The notes beneath the pieces are model-generated. The model was given only the letters and a program-made list of their open reading frames with translations, was not told the origin of the DNA and did not search any database. From contig OX246741.1 of NCBI GenBank assembly GCA_945910005.1, positions 13,344,890 through 13,408,889 of the forward strand: DNA of 64,000 nucleotides. The letters are read 5' to 3'. The DNA comes from Isoperla grammatica. Taxonomy: Eukaryota > Arthropoda > Insecta > Plecoptera > Perlodidae. The position numbers and the translations under genes are program-made. This document shows, one piece after another, positions 22,096-33,278 of the stretch (position 1 is the first letter of the stretch; each line of letters starts with the position of its first letter).

Positions 22096-23540
22096 AATGG
22101 ATCTGATTGGGCATGCGCCGTTTTTCATCTTCATATCCACTCATCGTCTCGATAGCCACAAAAGAAAAAAAATTAGGTGTAAAACCCAAATATCAGCATC
22201 ACGAATTTATCCTCTTGCGTGCACCGATCCCCACAAGGAGGCGGTGTATTTGACATCAACTGACTTCAGCTCTCGACACACATCTTGTATGTCCCCTGCG
22301 GGACGCAACACGCCACACTCGTGTCCACGTTATTTACATATAAACATGCTGAAGACCGTTCCCAGACGACTGAACAGAAAAAGAGTAATAAAATGAACGG
22401 AACGAGAGATAAGTTGTGCGATTTTACGCGTTGAGATTGTTGGCTCCCTTCTTGAACCGCCCAGAACTATCTCCGCTAAAACATGTACGATGCAAATGAA
22501 ATTGTATTTCTGCAATAGAAATTATTATAAATCGTCTGGTTCTATTGAATGTTGTTCTAGAAAGCAGATGTACAACCGACCAAGACCATCTAGTTACGGA
22601 GTAACTGTGTTTATGGCATAATGTGCGTAGTTATGGGCACAAAGACGAACCGAAGACGATAGTATGCTATAGTAAATTATGTCATTTAAATTGACCATTC
22701 ATGAGAGAATCACATAAAGTTGTGTTTGTTTGTCCTACAATGTAAGTTTCTATCAATAATCAGAAACTTTACCCACACAGACGGCATTGACATCGTAAGC
22801 ATAATTATTTTTATATGATCCGATCATTTATTTGTAGATTCATACTATTTAAAACATTCAGGCAAGAGTTTTCTATTTTGACTAGAGCATTATTTACGTG
22901 CAATATTTATTTATTTTTCAACTTTGTCCTAAAATAACGTTTACATAGCTCTGCTGATGCAATTTTAAAAATTGAATTACACATTTGAACACATTTTTCT
23001 TTCTCGAAAGTGTATGCACAATCAATGATTCAATATTATAGGTGCTACGATTGTGATTGCATGAGCACAAGAACCATATAAAATTGGCATGCATTTTTTT
23101 GTTCAAGAACAAATTTACATAACTGAAAATCGCAATAGCTATTAGGGAATTAATTCTATACGAATAATTTATGGAGTTGATTTTTTGTTTATTAAATGAT
23201 TGAACGGGCCCTGTTTTATACGTAGTGAAATACATAAAAATAATTTAATACAATTATTGGAACTTCAAAAATTGCTAAAACCAAATTACACTTCACAACA
23301 CAATATTTGTACCTACAAACTTCCGGTGTATCCTATTCACTAATTTACCCAACCTCTAAAGTTTCGCATTATTCGTATAACCATGTTACTTACACTGAAC
23401 TATAAGTTGGGGGTATTTTGAGGGTCATGGCCAATATTCGCAGTTCTTAGAACTTGTAAGCATGCTTTAAGTTATGACTGTGGGAAGCTACGCACAATGC
23501 ATTCTAGCCAATGCGAACAACATGCGAATTGTTATTTACG
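22096..23540. other. Non-coding DNA, no gene seen
   Basis: Contains CCACTCATCGTCTCGATAGCC at about 22,137, a short motif also found near 20,335 and 33,356. The frames at 22.1-22.5 and 22.9-23.2 kb overlap on both strands and look like chance. Confidence 0.45.
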
Positions 23541-23583
23541 CACCGTAAACCGGAAGATCCGGGTTCGATTCCCGGTCGGGTCA
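23541..23583 (+). mobile_element. tRNA 3'-half-like fragment, probable SINE relic
   Basis: A perfect T-arm CCGGGTTCGATTCCCGG (23,559-23,575), including the B box, is followed by TCGGGTCA as acceptor-like sequence. No A box, anticodon arm or pairing 5' acceptor strand is visible upstream, so it is not a tRNA gene. A GACT microsatellite starts 60 bp downstream. Confidence 0.5.
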
Positions 23584-23643
23584 AACTTTCTCGACAAATT
23601 TCTATCGCTTTTGTTCATAAAGCTGGCCATTGACTGAGTGAGT

Positions 23644-23855
23644 GACTGACTGACTGACTGACTGACTGACTGACTGACTGACTGACTGACTGACTGACTG
23701 ACTGACTGACTGACTGACTGACTGACTGACTGACTGACTGACTGACTGACTGACTGACTGACTGACTGACTGACTGACTGACTGACTGACTGACTGACTG
23801 ACTGACTGACTGACTGACTGACTGACTGACTGACTGACTGACTGACTGACTGACT
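23644..23855. repeat. (GACT)n microsatellite, about 53 units
   Basis: About 212 bp of uninterrupted GACT. Such purity implies recent expansion and likely length polymorphism. Confidence 0.97.
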
Positions 23856-23859
23856 AGCT

Positions 23860-24655
23860 AATAACTGCGTTCATACATTCATCCAACCACTAATCCAACT
23901 CAACACGGTGTTCCAATAATCATATTGGATGTCCCGGAAACCACCTGAAACCAATCCTACTCTCAGCTCACATAACTTCATAGGGAGGGATTACTTGGGG
24001 GCGCTTACGTTTACCTGATCCGAGTAACTCGATCACGGCTTTTAGCCGGGCAAAGCTACTTATCCAGTTAGTCTATCAAATCACAGCCTTACATGTTCAC
24101 GTGAACGCCCTTGGTTGAGAAAGGAACTTGGCGAGGGTTTCATTTGATGAACGTTCAGTTTATGATTAACGGGATTGGGTATCCGCGCAAAATTAATGTT
24201 TTTTATTATATCGTGAGAACGCTTCCAAATATTGAAAAGGCGATTCTGATCCTGCCTTTAGTTTTGTATCAGCTACAACATGGGATTAAAACGTAAAAAC
24301 AAAAAATATTTTTACGATCGTTATTTCATTTTTTATATATTGGGAGTTTTTTCTAAATGTATTTGTAAATACATTTTTAAAAATGTCTTTGAAAATAACG
24401 TTAATACTAATTAATTACTGGTACACAATCATCAATATTTACAAAAATCAATTATTCAAGAACCCAAAATAATTTATCAAATTATACGAAATATTGATTG
24501 TGGTTTCGTTAATGTTACTGTCGATAATTGCTGTTTCAATAGGTAATATCTTGACATGTATAGTTATGAGCCACCGCTGCACTCACCGCGCGGCCGGATA
24601 GTGGGGGTATTGGCGTGCAAGGGGGTTTAGTGCAATTGCACTAGTTGAAATACAC
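23860..24655. other. Non-coding DNA flanking the foldback element
   Basis: Includes a 12-bp palindrome GTTCACGTGAAC near 24,090 and a 16-bp palindrome TAGTGCAATTGCACTA at 24,628-24,643, just outside the foldback element. A palindrome of that size is roughly expected once in a window this long. No gene is seen. Confidence 0.45.
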
Positions 24656-24666
24656 TGTATACAGTA
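24656..24666. repeat. Target-site duplication, left (11 bp)
   Basis: TGTATACAGTA, identical to 32,223-32,233. With the preceding C it contains the palindrome CTGTATACAG, so the target site was itself palindromic. Confidence 0.88.
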
Positions 24667-24962
24667 CCTCCATGAAGTTGGCCCCTCACATTTGCCCCAT
24701 ACATTTTTTTTTTATTTCAATCGTTAGAACTTCGTTTGATCCCGTTTGATCCGTTATTGTTTTCGTTTGAACCCTTTCGATCACGACGCTATGGCGTCGT
24801 GTTTATGTGAGGGGCCAACTTCACGCTGGCCCCTCACATGTGCGTTAACACGATTTTCTCAACGCCAATCGTTAGAACTTCGTTTGATCCCGTTTGATCC
24901 GTATAATAATTCGTTTGAACTCGTCAACCAACGGCGTCGCGACGCTTTCAATATTTTAGTCT
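24667..24962 (+). repeat. Left terminal inverted repeat (296 bp)
   Basis: The outer 159 bp are a diverged satellite monomer: GTTGGCCCCTCACATTTGCC, then CGTTAGAACTTCGTTTGATC, then a CACGACGC/GCGTCGTG hairpin. The next 135 bp are the first regular monomer. The open frame crossing it (24,746-25,021) has a mirror-image twin at the right end, as expected of a TIR; it is not a gene. Confidence 0.9.
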
Positions 24963-27900
24963 GGCCCCTCACATTTGTCCTATTCAACACTTTTAGACGT
25001 CAATCGTTAGATCTTCGTTAGATCCCGTTTGATCCGTTTAGAGTTCCGTTTCAACTCGTAAACCTACGGCGTCGCGACGCTTTCAATATTTTAGTCTAGC
25101 CCCTCACATATGTCCTATTCAACATTTTTCGACGCCAATCGTTAGATCTTCGTTAGATCCCGTTTGATCCGTTTAGAGTTCCGTTTCAACTCGCCAACCT
25201 ACGGCGTCGCGACGCTTTCAATATTTTAGTCTGGCCCCTCACATTTGTCCTATTCAACATTTTTTGGTGCCAATCGTAAGATCTTCGTTAGATCCAGTTT
25301 GATCCGTTTAGAGTTCCGTTTCAACTTGTGAACCTACGGCGTCGCGACGCTTTCAATATTTTAGTCTGGCCCCTCACATTTGTCCTATTCAACATTTTTT
25401 GACGCCAATCGATAGATCTTCGTTAGATCCCGTTTGATCCGTTTAGAGTTCCTTTTCAACTTGTCAACCTACGGCGTCGCGACGCTTTCAATATTTTAGT
25501 CTGGCCCCTCACATTTGTCCTATTCAACATTTTTTGACGCCAATCGATAGATCTTCGTTAGATCCCGTTTGATCCGTTTAGAGTTCCGTTTCAACTCGTC
25601 AACCTACGGCGTCGCGACGCTTTCAATATTTTAGTCTGGCCCCTCACATTTGTCCTATTCAACATTTTTTGGTGCCAATCGTTAGATCTTCGTTAGATCC
25701 CGTTTGATCCATATAGAGTTCCGTTTCAACTCGTCAACCTACGGCGTCGCGACGCTTTCAATATTTTAGTCTAGCCCCTCACATTTGTCCTATTCAACAT
25801 TTTTCGACGTCAATCATTAGATCTTCGTTAGATCCCGTTTGGTCCGTTTAGAGTTCCGTTTCAACTCGTAAACCTACGGCGTCGCGACGCTTTCAATATT
25901 TTAGTCTGGCCCCTCACATATGTCCTATTCAACATTTTTCGACGCCAATCGTTAGATCTTCGTTAGATCCCGTTTGATCCGTTTAGAGTTCCGTTTCAAC
26001 TCGCCAACCTACGGCGTCGCGACGCTTTCAATATTTTAGTCTGGCCCCTCACATTTGTCCTATTCATCATTTTTTGGTGCCAATCGTTAGATCTTCGTTA
26101 GATCCCGTTTGATCCGTTTAGAGTTCCGTTTCAACTTGTGAACCTACGGCGTCGCGACGCTTTCAATATTTTAGTCTGGCCCCTCACATTTGTCCTATTC
26201 AACATTTTTTGACGCCAATCGATAGACCTTCGTTAGATCCCGTTTGATCCGTTTAGAGTTCCGTTTCAACTTGTCAACCTACGGCGTCGCGACGCTTTCA
26301 ATATTTTAGTCTGGCCCCTCACATTTGTCCTATTCAACATTTTTTGACGCCAATCGATAGATCTTCGTTAGATCCCGTTTTATCCGTTTAGAGTTCCGTT
26401 TCAACTCGTCAACCAACGGCGTCGCGACGCTTTCAATATTTTAGTCTAGCCCCTCACATTTGTCCTATTCAACATTTTTCGACGCCAATCGTTAGATCTT
26501 CGTTAGATCCCGTTTGATCCGTTTAGAGTTCCGTTTCAACTTGTGAACCTACGGCGTCGCGACGCTTTCAATATTTTAGTCTGGCCCCTCACATTTGTCC
26601 TATTCAACATTTTTTGACGCCAATCGATAGATCTTCGTTAGATCCCGTTTGATCCGTTTAGAGTTCCGTTTCAACTTGTCAACCTACGGCGTCGCGACGC
26701 TTTCAATATTTTGGTCTGGCCCCTCACATTTGTCCTATTCAACATTTTTTGACGCCAATCGATAGATCTTCGTTAGATCCCGTTTGATCCGTTTAGAGTT
26801 CCGTTTCAACTCGTCAACCTACGGCGTCGCGACGCTTTCAATATTTTAGTCTGGCCCCTCACATTTGTCCTATTCAACATTTTTTGGTGCCAATCGTTAG
26901 ATCTTCGTTAGATCCCGTTTGATCCATATAGAGTTCCGTTTCAACTCGTCAACCTACGGCGTCGCGACGCTTTCAATATTTTAGTCTGGCCCCTCACATT
27001 TGTCCTATTCAACACTTTTAGACGTCAATCGTTAGATCTTCGTTAGATCCCGTTTGATCCGTTTAGAGTTCCGTTTCAACTCGTAAACCTACGGCGTCGC
27101 GACGCTTTCAATATTTTAGTCTAGCCCCTCACATATGTCCTATTCAACATTTTTCGACGCCAATCGTTAGATCTTCGTTAGATCCCGTTTGATCCGTTTA
27201 GAGTTCCGTTTCAACTCGCCAACCTACGGCGTCGCGACGCTTTCAATATTTTAGTCTGGCCCCTCACATTTGTCCTATTCAACATTTTTTGGTGCCAATC
27301 GTAAGATCTTCGTTAGATCCAGTTTGATCCGTTTAGAGTTCCGTTTCAACTTGTGAACCTACGGCGTCGCGACGCTTTCAATATTTTAGTCTGGCCCCTC
27401 ACATTTGTCCTATTCAACATTTTTTGACGCCAATCGATAGATCTTCGTTAGATCCCGTTTGATCCGTTTAGAGTTCCTTTTCAACTTGTCAACCTACGGC
27501 GTCGCGACGCTTTCAATATTTTAGTCTGGCCCCTCACATTTGTCCTATTCAACATTTTTTGACGCCAATCGATAGATCTTCGTTAGATCCCGTTTGATCC
27601 GTTTAGAGTTCCGTTTCAACTCGTCAACCTACGGCGTCGCGACGCTTTCAATATTTTAGTCTGGCCCCTCACATTTGTCCTATTCAACATTTTTTGGTGC
27701 CAATCGTTAGATCTTCGTTAGATCCCGTTTGATCCATATAGAGTTCCGTTTCAACTCGTCAACCTACGGCGTCGCGACGCTTTCAATATTTTAGTCTAGC
27801 CCCTCACATTTGTCCTATTCAACATTTTTCGACGTCAATCATTAGATCTTCGTTAGATCCCGTTTGGTCCGTTTAGAGTTCCGTTTCAACTCGTAAACCT

Positions 27901-30900
27901 ACGGCGTCGCGACGCTTTCAATATTTTAGTCTGGCCCCTCACATATGTCCTATTCAACATTTTTCGACGCCAATCGTTAGATCTTCGTTAGATCCCGTTT
28001 GATCCGTTTAGAGTTCCGTTTCAACTCGCCAACCTACGGCGTCGCGACGCTTTCAATATTTTAGTCTGGCCCCTCACATTTGTCCTATTCATCATTTTTT
28101 GGTGCCAATCGTTAGATCTTCGTTAGATCCCGTTTGATCCGTTTAGAGTTCCGTTTCAACTTGTGAACCTACGGCGTCGCGACGCTTTCAATATTTTAGT
28201 CTGGCCCCTCACATTTGTCCTATTCAACATTTTTTGACGCCAATCGATAGACCTTCGTTAGATCCCGTTTGATCCGTTTAGAGTTCCGTTTCAACTTGTC
28301 AACCTACGGCGTCGCGACGCTTTCAATATTTTAGTCTGGCCCCTCACATTTGTCCTATTCAACATTTTTTGACGCCAATCGATAGATCTTCGTTAGATCC
28401 CGTTTTATCCGTTTAGAGTTCCGTTTCAACTCGTCAACCAACGCCGTCGCGACGCTTTCAATATTTTAGTATAGCCCCTCACATTTGTCCTATTCAACAT
28501 TTTTCGACGCCAATCGTTAGATCTTCGTTAGATCCCGTTTGATCCGTTTAGAGTTCCGTTTCAACTTGTGAACCTACGGCGTCGCGACGCTTTCAATATT
28601 TTAGTCTGGCCCCTCACATTTGTCCTATTCAACATTTTTTGACGCCAATCGATAGATCTTCGTTAGATCCCGTTTGATCCGTTTAGAGTTCCGTTTCAAC
28701 TTGTCAACCTACGGCGTCGCGACGCTTTCAATATTTTGGTCTGGCCCCTCACATTTGTCCTATTCAACATTTTTTGACGCCAATCGATAGATCTTCGTTA
28801 GATCCCGTTTGATCCGTTTAGAGTTCCGTTTCAACTCGTCAACCTACGGCGTCGCGACGCTTTCAATATTTTAGTCTGGCCCCTCACATTTGTCCTATTC
28901 AACATTTTTTGGTGCCAATCGTTAGATCTTCGTTAGATCCCGTTTGATCCATATAGAGTTCCGTTTCAACTCGTCAACCTACGGCGTCGCGACGCTTTCA
29001 ATATTTTAGTCTGGCCCCTCACATTTGTCCTATTCAACATTTTTTGGTGCCAATCGTTAGATCTTCGTTAGATCCCGTTTGGTCCGTTTAGAGTTCCGTT
29101 TCAACTCGTAAACCTACGGCGTCGCGACGCTTTCAATATTTTAGGCTGGCCCCTCACATATGTCCTATTCAACATTTTTCGACGCCAATCGTTAGATCTT
29201 CGTTAGATCCCGTTTGATCCGTTTAGAGTTCCGTTTCAACTCGCCAACCTACGGCGTCGCGACGCTTTCAATATTTTAGTCTGGCCCCTCACATTTGTCC
29301 TATTCAACATTTTTTGGTGCCAATCGTAAGATCTTCGTTAGATCCAGTTTGATCCGTTTAGAGTTCCGTTTCAACTTGTGAACCTACGGCGTCGCGACGC
29401 TTTCAATATTTTAGTCTGGCCCCTCACATTTGTCCTATTCAACATTTTTTGACGCCAATCGATAGATCTTCGTTAGATCCCGTTTGATCCGTTTAGAGTT
29501 CCGTTTCAACTTGTCAACCTACAGCGTCGCGACGCTTTCAATATTTTAGTCTGGCCCCTCACATTTGTCCTATTCAACATTTTTTGACGCCAATCGATAG
29601 ATCTTCGTTAGATCCCGTTTGATCCGTTTAGAGTTCCGTTTCAACTCGTCAACCTACGGCGTCGCGACGCTTTCAATATTTTAGTCTGGCCCCTCACATT
29701 TGTCCTATTCAACATTTTTTGGTGCCAATCGTTAGATCTTCGTTAGATCCCGTTTGATCCATATAGAGTTCCGTTTTAACTCGTCAACCTACGGCGTCGC
29801 GACGCTTTCAATATTTTAGTCTAGCCCCTCACATTTGTCCTATTCAACATTTTTCGACGTCAATCATTAGATCTTCGTTAGATCCCGTTTGGTCCGTTTA
29901 GAGTCCCGTTTCAACTCGTAAACCTACGGCGTCGCGACGCTTTCAATATTTTAGTCTGGCCCCTCACATATGTCCTATGCAACATTTTTCGACGCCAATC
30001 GTTAGATCTTCGTTAGATCCCGTTTGATCCGTTTAGAGTTCCGTTTCAACTCGCCAACCTACGGCGTCGCGACGCTTTCAATATTTTAGTCTGGCCCCTC
30101 ACATTTGTCCTATTCAACATTTTTTGGTGCCAATCGTTAGATCTTCGTTAGATCCCGTTTGATCCGTTTAGAGTTCCGTTTCAACTTGTGAACCTACGGC
30201 GTCGCGACGCTTTCAATATTTTAGTCTGGCCCCTCACATTTGTCCTATTCAACATTTTTTGACGCCAATCGATAGATCTTCGTTAGATCCCGTTTGATCC
30301 GTTTAGAGTTCCGTTTCAACTTGTCAACCTACGGCGTCGCGACGCTTTCAATATTTTAGTCTGGCCCCTCACATTTGTCCTATTCAACATTTTTTGACGC
30401 CAATCGATAGATCTTCGTTAGATCCCGTTTGATCCGTTTAGAGTTCCGTTTCAACTTGTCAACCTACGGCGTCGCGACGCTTTCAATATTTTAGTCTGGC
30501 CCCTCACATTTGTCCTATTCAACATTTTTTGACGCCAATCGATAGATCTTCGTTAGATCCCGTTTTATCCGTTTAGAGTTCCGTTTCAACTCGTTAACCA
30601 ACGGCGTCGCGACGCTTTCAATATTTAGTCTAGCCCCTCACATTTGTCCTATTCAACATTTTTCGACGCCAATCGTTAGATCTTCGTTAGATCCCGTTTG
30701 ATCCGTTTAGAGTTCCGTTTCAACTTGTGAACCTACGGCGTCGCGACGCTTTCAATATTTTAGTCTGGCCCCTCACATTTGTCCTATTCAACCTTTTTTG
30801 ACGCCAATCGATAGATCTTCGTTAGATCCCGTTTTATCCGTTTAGAGTTCCGTTTCAACTCGTCAACCAACGGCGTCGCGACGCTTTCAATATTTTAGTC

Positions 30901-30929
30901 CGGCCCCTCAAATTTGTCCTATTTAACAA
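24826..30929 (+). repeat. Forward satellite array, 45 monomers of 135 bp
   Basis: CTGGCCCCTCACATTTGTCC recurs every 135 bp at 24,826, 24,961, 25,096 and so on to 30,496; a 1-bp deletion shifts the last units to 30,630, 30,765 and 30,900. Each unit contains a cluster of 10-11-bp subrepeats (CGTTAGATCTT, CGTTAGATCC, CGTTTGATCC, CGTTTAGAGTTC, CGTTTCAACTCG) and, in nearly every unit, a 12-bp palindrome GCGTCGCGACGC. Variant positions (CATATG versus CATTTG; GACGCC versus GGTGCC; TCGTAAG versus TCGATAG) mark monomer subtypes. Confidence 0.95.
24961..30900 (+). repeat. 2,025-bp higher-order repeat (15 monomers), about 2.9 copies
   Basis: Diagnostic variants recur 2,025 bp apart. The CATATGTCC variant is at 25,096, 27,121 and 29,146, and again at 25,906, 27,931 and 29,956. 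The TATTCATCAT variant is at 26,062 and 28,087. The AACACTTTTAGACGTC variant is at 24,986 and 27,011. Copies 1 (24,961-26,985) and 2 (26,986-29,010) are nearly identical. Copy 3 (from 29,011) has one additional monomer near 30,361-30,495 and is incomplete. This is the organisation seen in centromeric higher-order arrays, here inside a transposon. Confidence 0.9.
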
Positions 30930-32063
30930 TGATCAAACGATTGGCGTCAAAAAATGTTGAATAGGACAAATGTGAGGGGCCAGACTAAAATATTGAAAGC
31001 GTTGCGACGCCGTAGGTTGACGAGTTGAAACGGAACTCTAAACGGATCAAACGGGATCTAACGAAGATCTAACGATTGGCACCAAAAAATGTTGAATAGG
31101 ACAAATGTGAGGGGCCAGACTAAAATATTGAAAGCGTCGCGACGCCGTAGATTGACGAGTTGAAACGGAACTCTAAACGGATCAAACGGGATCTAACGAA
31201 GATCTAACGATTGGCGTCCAAAAATGTTGAATAGGACAAATGTGAGTGGCCAGACTAAAATATTGAAAGCGTCGCGACGCCGTAGGTTGACGAGTTGAAA
31301 CGGATTTCTAAACGGATCTTACGGGATCTAACGAAGATCTAACGATTGGCGTCGAAAAATGTTAAATAGCACAAATGTGAGGGGCCAGACTTAAATATTG
31401 AAAGCGTCGCGACGCCGTAGGTTGACGAGTTGAAACGGAACTCTAAATGGATCAAACGGGATCTAACGAAGATCTAACGATTGGCGTCGAAAAATGTTGA
31501 ATAGGACAAATGTGAGGGGCCAGAATAAAATATTGAAAGCGTCGCGACGCCGTAGGTTGACGAGTTGAAACGGATTTCTAAACGGATCTTACGGGATCTA
31601 ACGAAGATCTAACGATTGGCGTCGAAAAATGTTAAATAGCACAAATGTGAGGGGCCAGACTTAAATATTGAAAGCGTCGCGACGCCGTAGGTTGACGAGT
31701 TGAAACGGAACTCTTAACGGATCAAACGGGATCTAACGAAGATCTAACGATTGGCGTCGGAAAAAGTTGAATAGGACAAATGTGAGGGGCCAGACTAAAA
31801 TATCGAAAGCGTCGCGACGCCGTAGGTTGACGAGTTGAAACGGAACTCTTAACGGATCAAACGGGATCTAACGAAGATCTAACGATTGGCGTCGGAAAAA
31901 GTTGAATAGGACAAATGTGAGGGGCCAGACTAAAATATTGAAAGCGTCGCGACGCCGTTGGTTGACGAGTTCAAACGAATTATTATACGGATCAAACGGG
32001 ATCAAACGAAGTTCTAACGATTGGCGTTGAGAAAATCGTGTTAACGCACATGTGAGGGGCCAG
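30930..32063 (-). repeat. Inverted satellite array, 8 monomers
   Basis: The complement of the monomer, containing TGTGAGGGGCCAG, recurs every 135 bp from 30,971. At the head-to-head junction (about 30,929) the truncated forward monomer ends in TTTAACAAT and the inverted one begins within GATCAAAC joined to GATTGGCG, which lacks about 21 bp of the usual subrepeats. Two monomers carrying CGGATTTCTAAACGGATCTT and GTTAAATAGCACAAATG alternate with normal ones (about 31,300 and 31,570), giving a 270-bp dimer pattern absent from the long arm. Confidence 0.9.
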
Positions 32064-32222
32064 CGTGAAGTTGGCCCCTCACATAAACACGACGCCATAG
32101 CGTCGTGATCGAAAGGGTTCAAACGAAAACAATAACGGATCAAACGGGATCAAACGAAGTTCTAACGATTGAAATAAAAAAAAAATGTATGGGGCAAATG
32201 TGAGGGGCCAACTTCATGGAGG
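31927..32222 (-). repeat. Right terminal inverted repeat (296 bp)
   Basis: Complement of 24,667-24,962, including the same run of ten A/T near the tip and the same CACGACGC hairpin. I noticed no substitution. The first differences occur further in, where the next monomer reads CAACTTTTTCCGACG instead of CAACACTTTTAGACG. Confidence 0.9.
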
Positions 32223-32233
32223 TGTATACAGTA
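32223..32233. repeat. Target-site duplication, right (11 bp)
   Basis: TGTATACAGTA, identical to 24,656-24,666. The base after it is C, as on the left, where the C belongs to the element, so the duplication could be read as 11 or ambiguously 12 bp. Confidence 0.88.
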
Positions 32234-32527
32234 CGAGAAATATGTGAGTCCAATTGGCAATTCCCACTACTGATAATCACGCCATGTTAAAACGAATCAA
32301 GAAAGATTGTCGACTGTTTATTTTCCTGTACATCGCAATGATTAGGTAAAAGTAAAAGTAACAGCGGCCCGAACAACCAACAATAAACAACCGGCAAACG
32401 CTGATCCGTCCTCTTCGTGCTTTGTCGACAACCATCGGTTATCCTCGTCTGGTTAAGCCGATGTCCCTCAGGATGATGTCACAGGGCATTACTACGTCAT
32501 TACCGCATGGTTCGCTATCTTCCCACG

Positions 32528-32570
32528 GGAGGGGAGGGGGAGGGGAGGGGGAGGGGGGAAGGGGGGGGGA
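32528..32570. repeat. G-rich minisatellite-like tract (GGGGA)n
   Basis: Runs of four to nine G separated by single A. Strong G-quadruplex potential on the plus strand. Confidence 0.85.
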
Positions 32571-32786
32571 TGAGATGATCCTTCAGGACCACCGACAGGT
32601 GAATTGCACTCCCGAGGGAAGGAGCAGGAGGAATACTTACAGCTTTGTATTATTTCACTGGATCTTGTCCGCTAACCGATCTTCTCCACAACTTCCTTCG
32701 TTTTAACTCATTTTATATATATCCTATTCAAGTCTGATTAAAGGGAAATAACTTTAATACTATTGAGGTTTTCCGTGTACATCCTA

Positions 32787-32867
32787 TGTCAAAAGGTGGA
32801 TAAAGTCCAATGTTTCTTCGCCCGTATTGCAATGGGTAAAACCTTGTATTTTCTCCACCTTTTGACA
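32787..32867. other. 81-nt hairpin with perfect 14-bp stem
   Basis: TGTCAAAAGGTGGA (32,787-32,800) pairs exactly with TCCACCTTTTGACA (32,854-32,867) across a 53-nt loop. The arms could be the ends of a tiny MITE or a pre-miRNA-like foldback. No target duplication is evident. Confidence 0.5.
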
Positions 32868-33091
32868 CGATTGTATTCGTTGAGCACTCTACTATAAAAA
32901 TAAATACCACTTATTAAGAAGGCAACCAAGAAAGAGCAAAAGCTTCTTGGCGAAAGAATATAATCTCAACCGGGTCGTTCGCGTCTCTTCTTCAGACGCA
33001 TGGTCGTCGTTGGCTACATAGCTGCCGGACGAAGGAGGTGGTGTGTTCGAAAAATCGTCAAACTCTGCATTATTACATCATTTTATGTAGT

Positions 33092-33126
33092 AGTAAGATA
33101 AGATAAGATAAGATAGGATAAGACAA
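33092..33126. repeat. (AAGAT)n microsatellite
   Basis: About six AAGAT-type units, the last degenerate. Confidence 0.85.
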
Positions 33127-33160
33127 ATTTGTATTAGTGTGTTTTTTTTTCTGTTTTACG

Positions 33161-33278
33161 TTACATTACATTACATTACATTACATTACATTACATTACA
33201 TTACATTACATTACATTACATTACATTACATTACATTACATTACATTACATTACATTACATTACATTACATTACATTA
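33161..33278. repeat. (ATTAC)n microsatellite, about 24 units
   Basis: 118 bp of uninterrupted TTACA pentamer. It lies 40 bp after the AAGAT tract. Confidence 0.97.

Larger units (their letters stand above)
24667..32222. mobile_element. 7.56-kb foldback/TIR element filled with a 135-bp satellite
   Basis: The element starts CCTCCATGAAGTTGGCCCC and ends with its exact complement. It is flanked by an 11-bp direct duplication. Terminal inverted repeats run 296 bp without a mismatch I could see and continue as satellite monomers. The whole interior is a forward 135-bp array (24,826-30,929) meeting an inverted array (30,930-32,063). There is no transposase frame, so it would be non-autonomous. TSDs of 9-11 bp with long TIRs point to the Mutator (MULE) superfamily and foldback-type elements. 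The class is inference; the structure is seen directly. Confidence 0.88.

Noticed and set aside
24628..24643. 16-bp palindrome beside the foldback element as a functional site
   Set aside because: About one perfect 16-bp palindrome is expected by chance in a window of this size.
24746..25021. 91-codon frame, twin of the one at 31,868-32,143 on the other strand
   Set aside because: The twins are the two terminal inverted repeats. The sequence is satellite DNA with no ATG-based conservation or domain.
24667..32222. Centromere or telomere-associated satellite locus
   Set aside because: The array is bounded by TIRs and an exact target duplication, so it is a discrete insertion. No telomeric TTAGG-type repeats are present.
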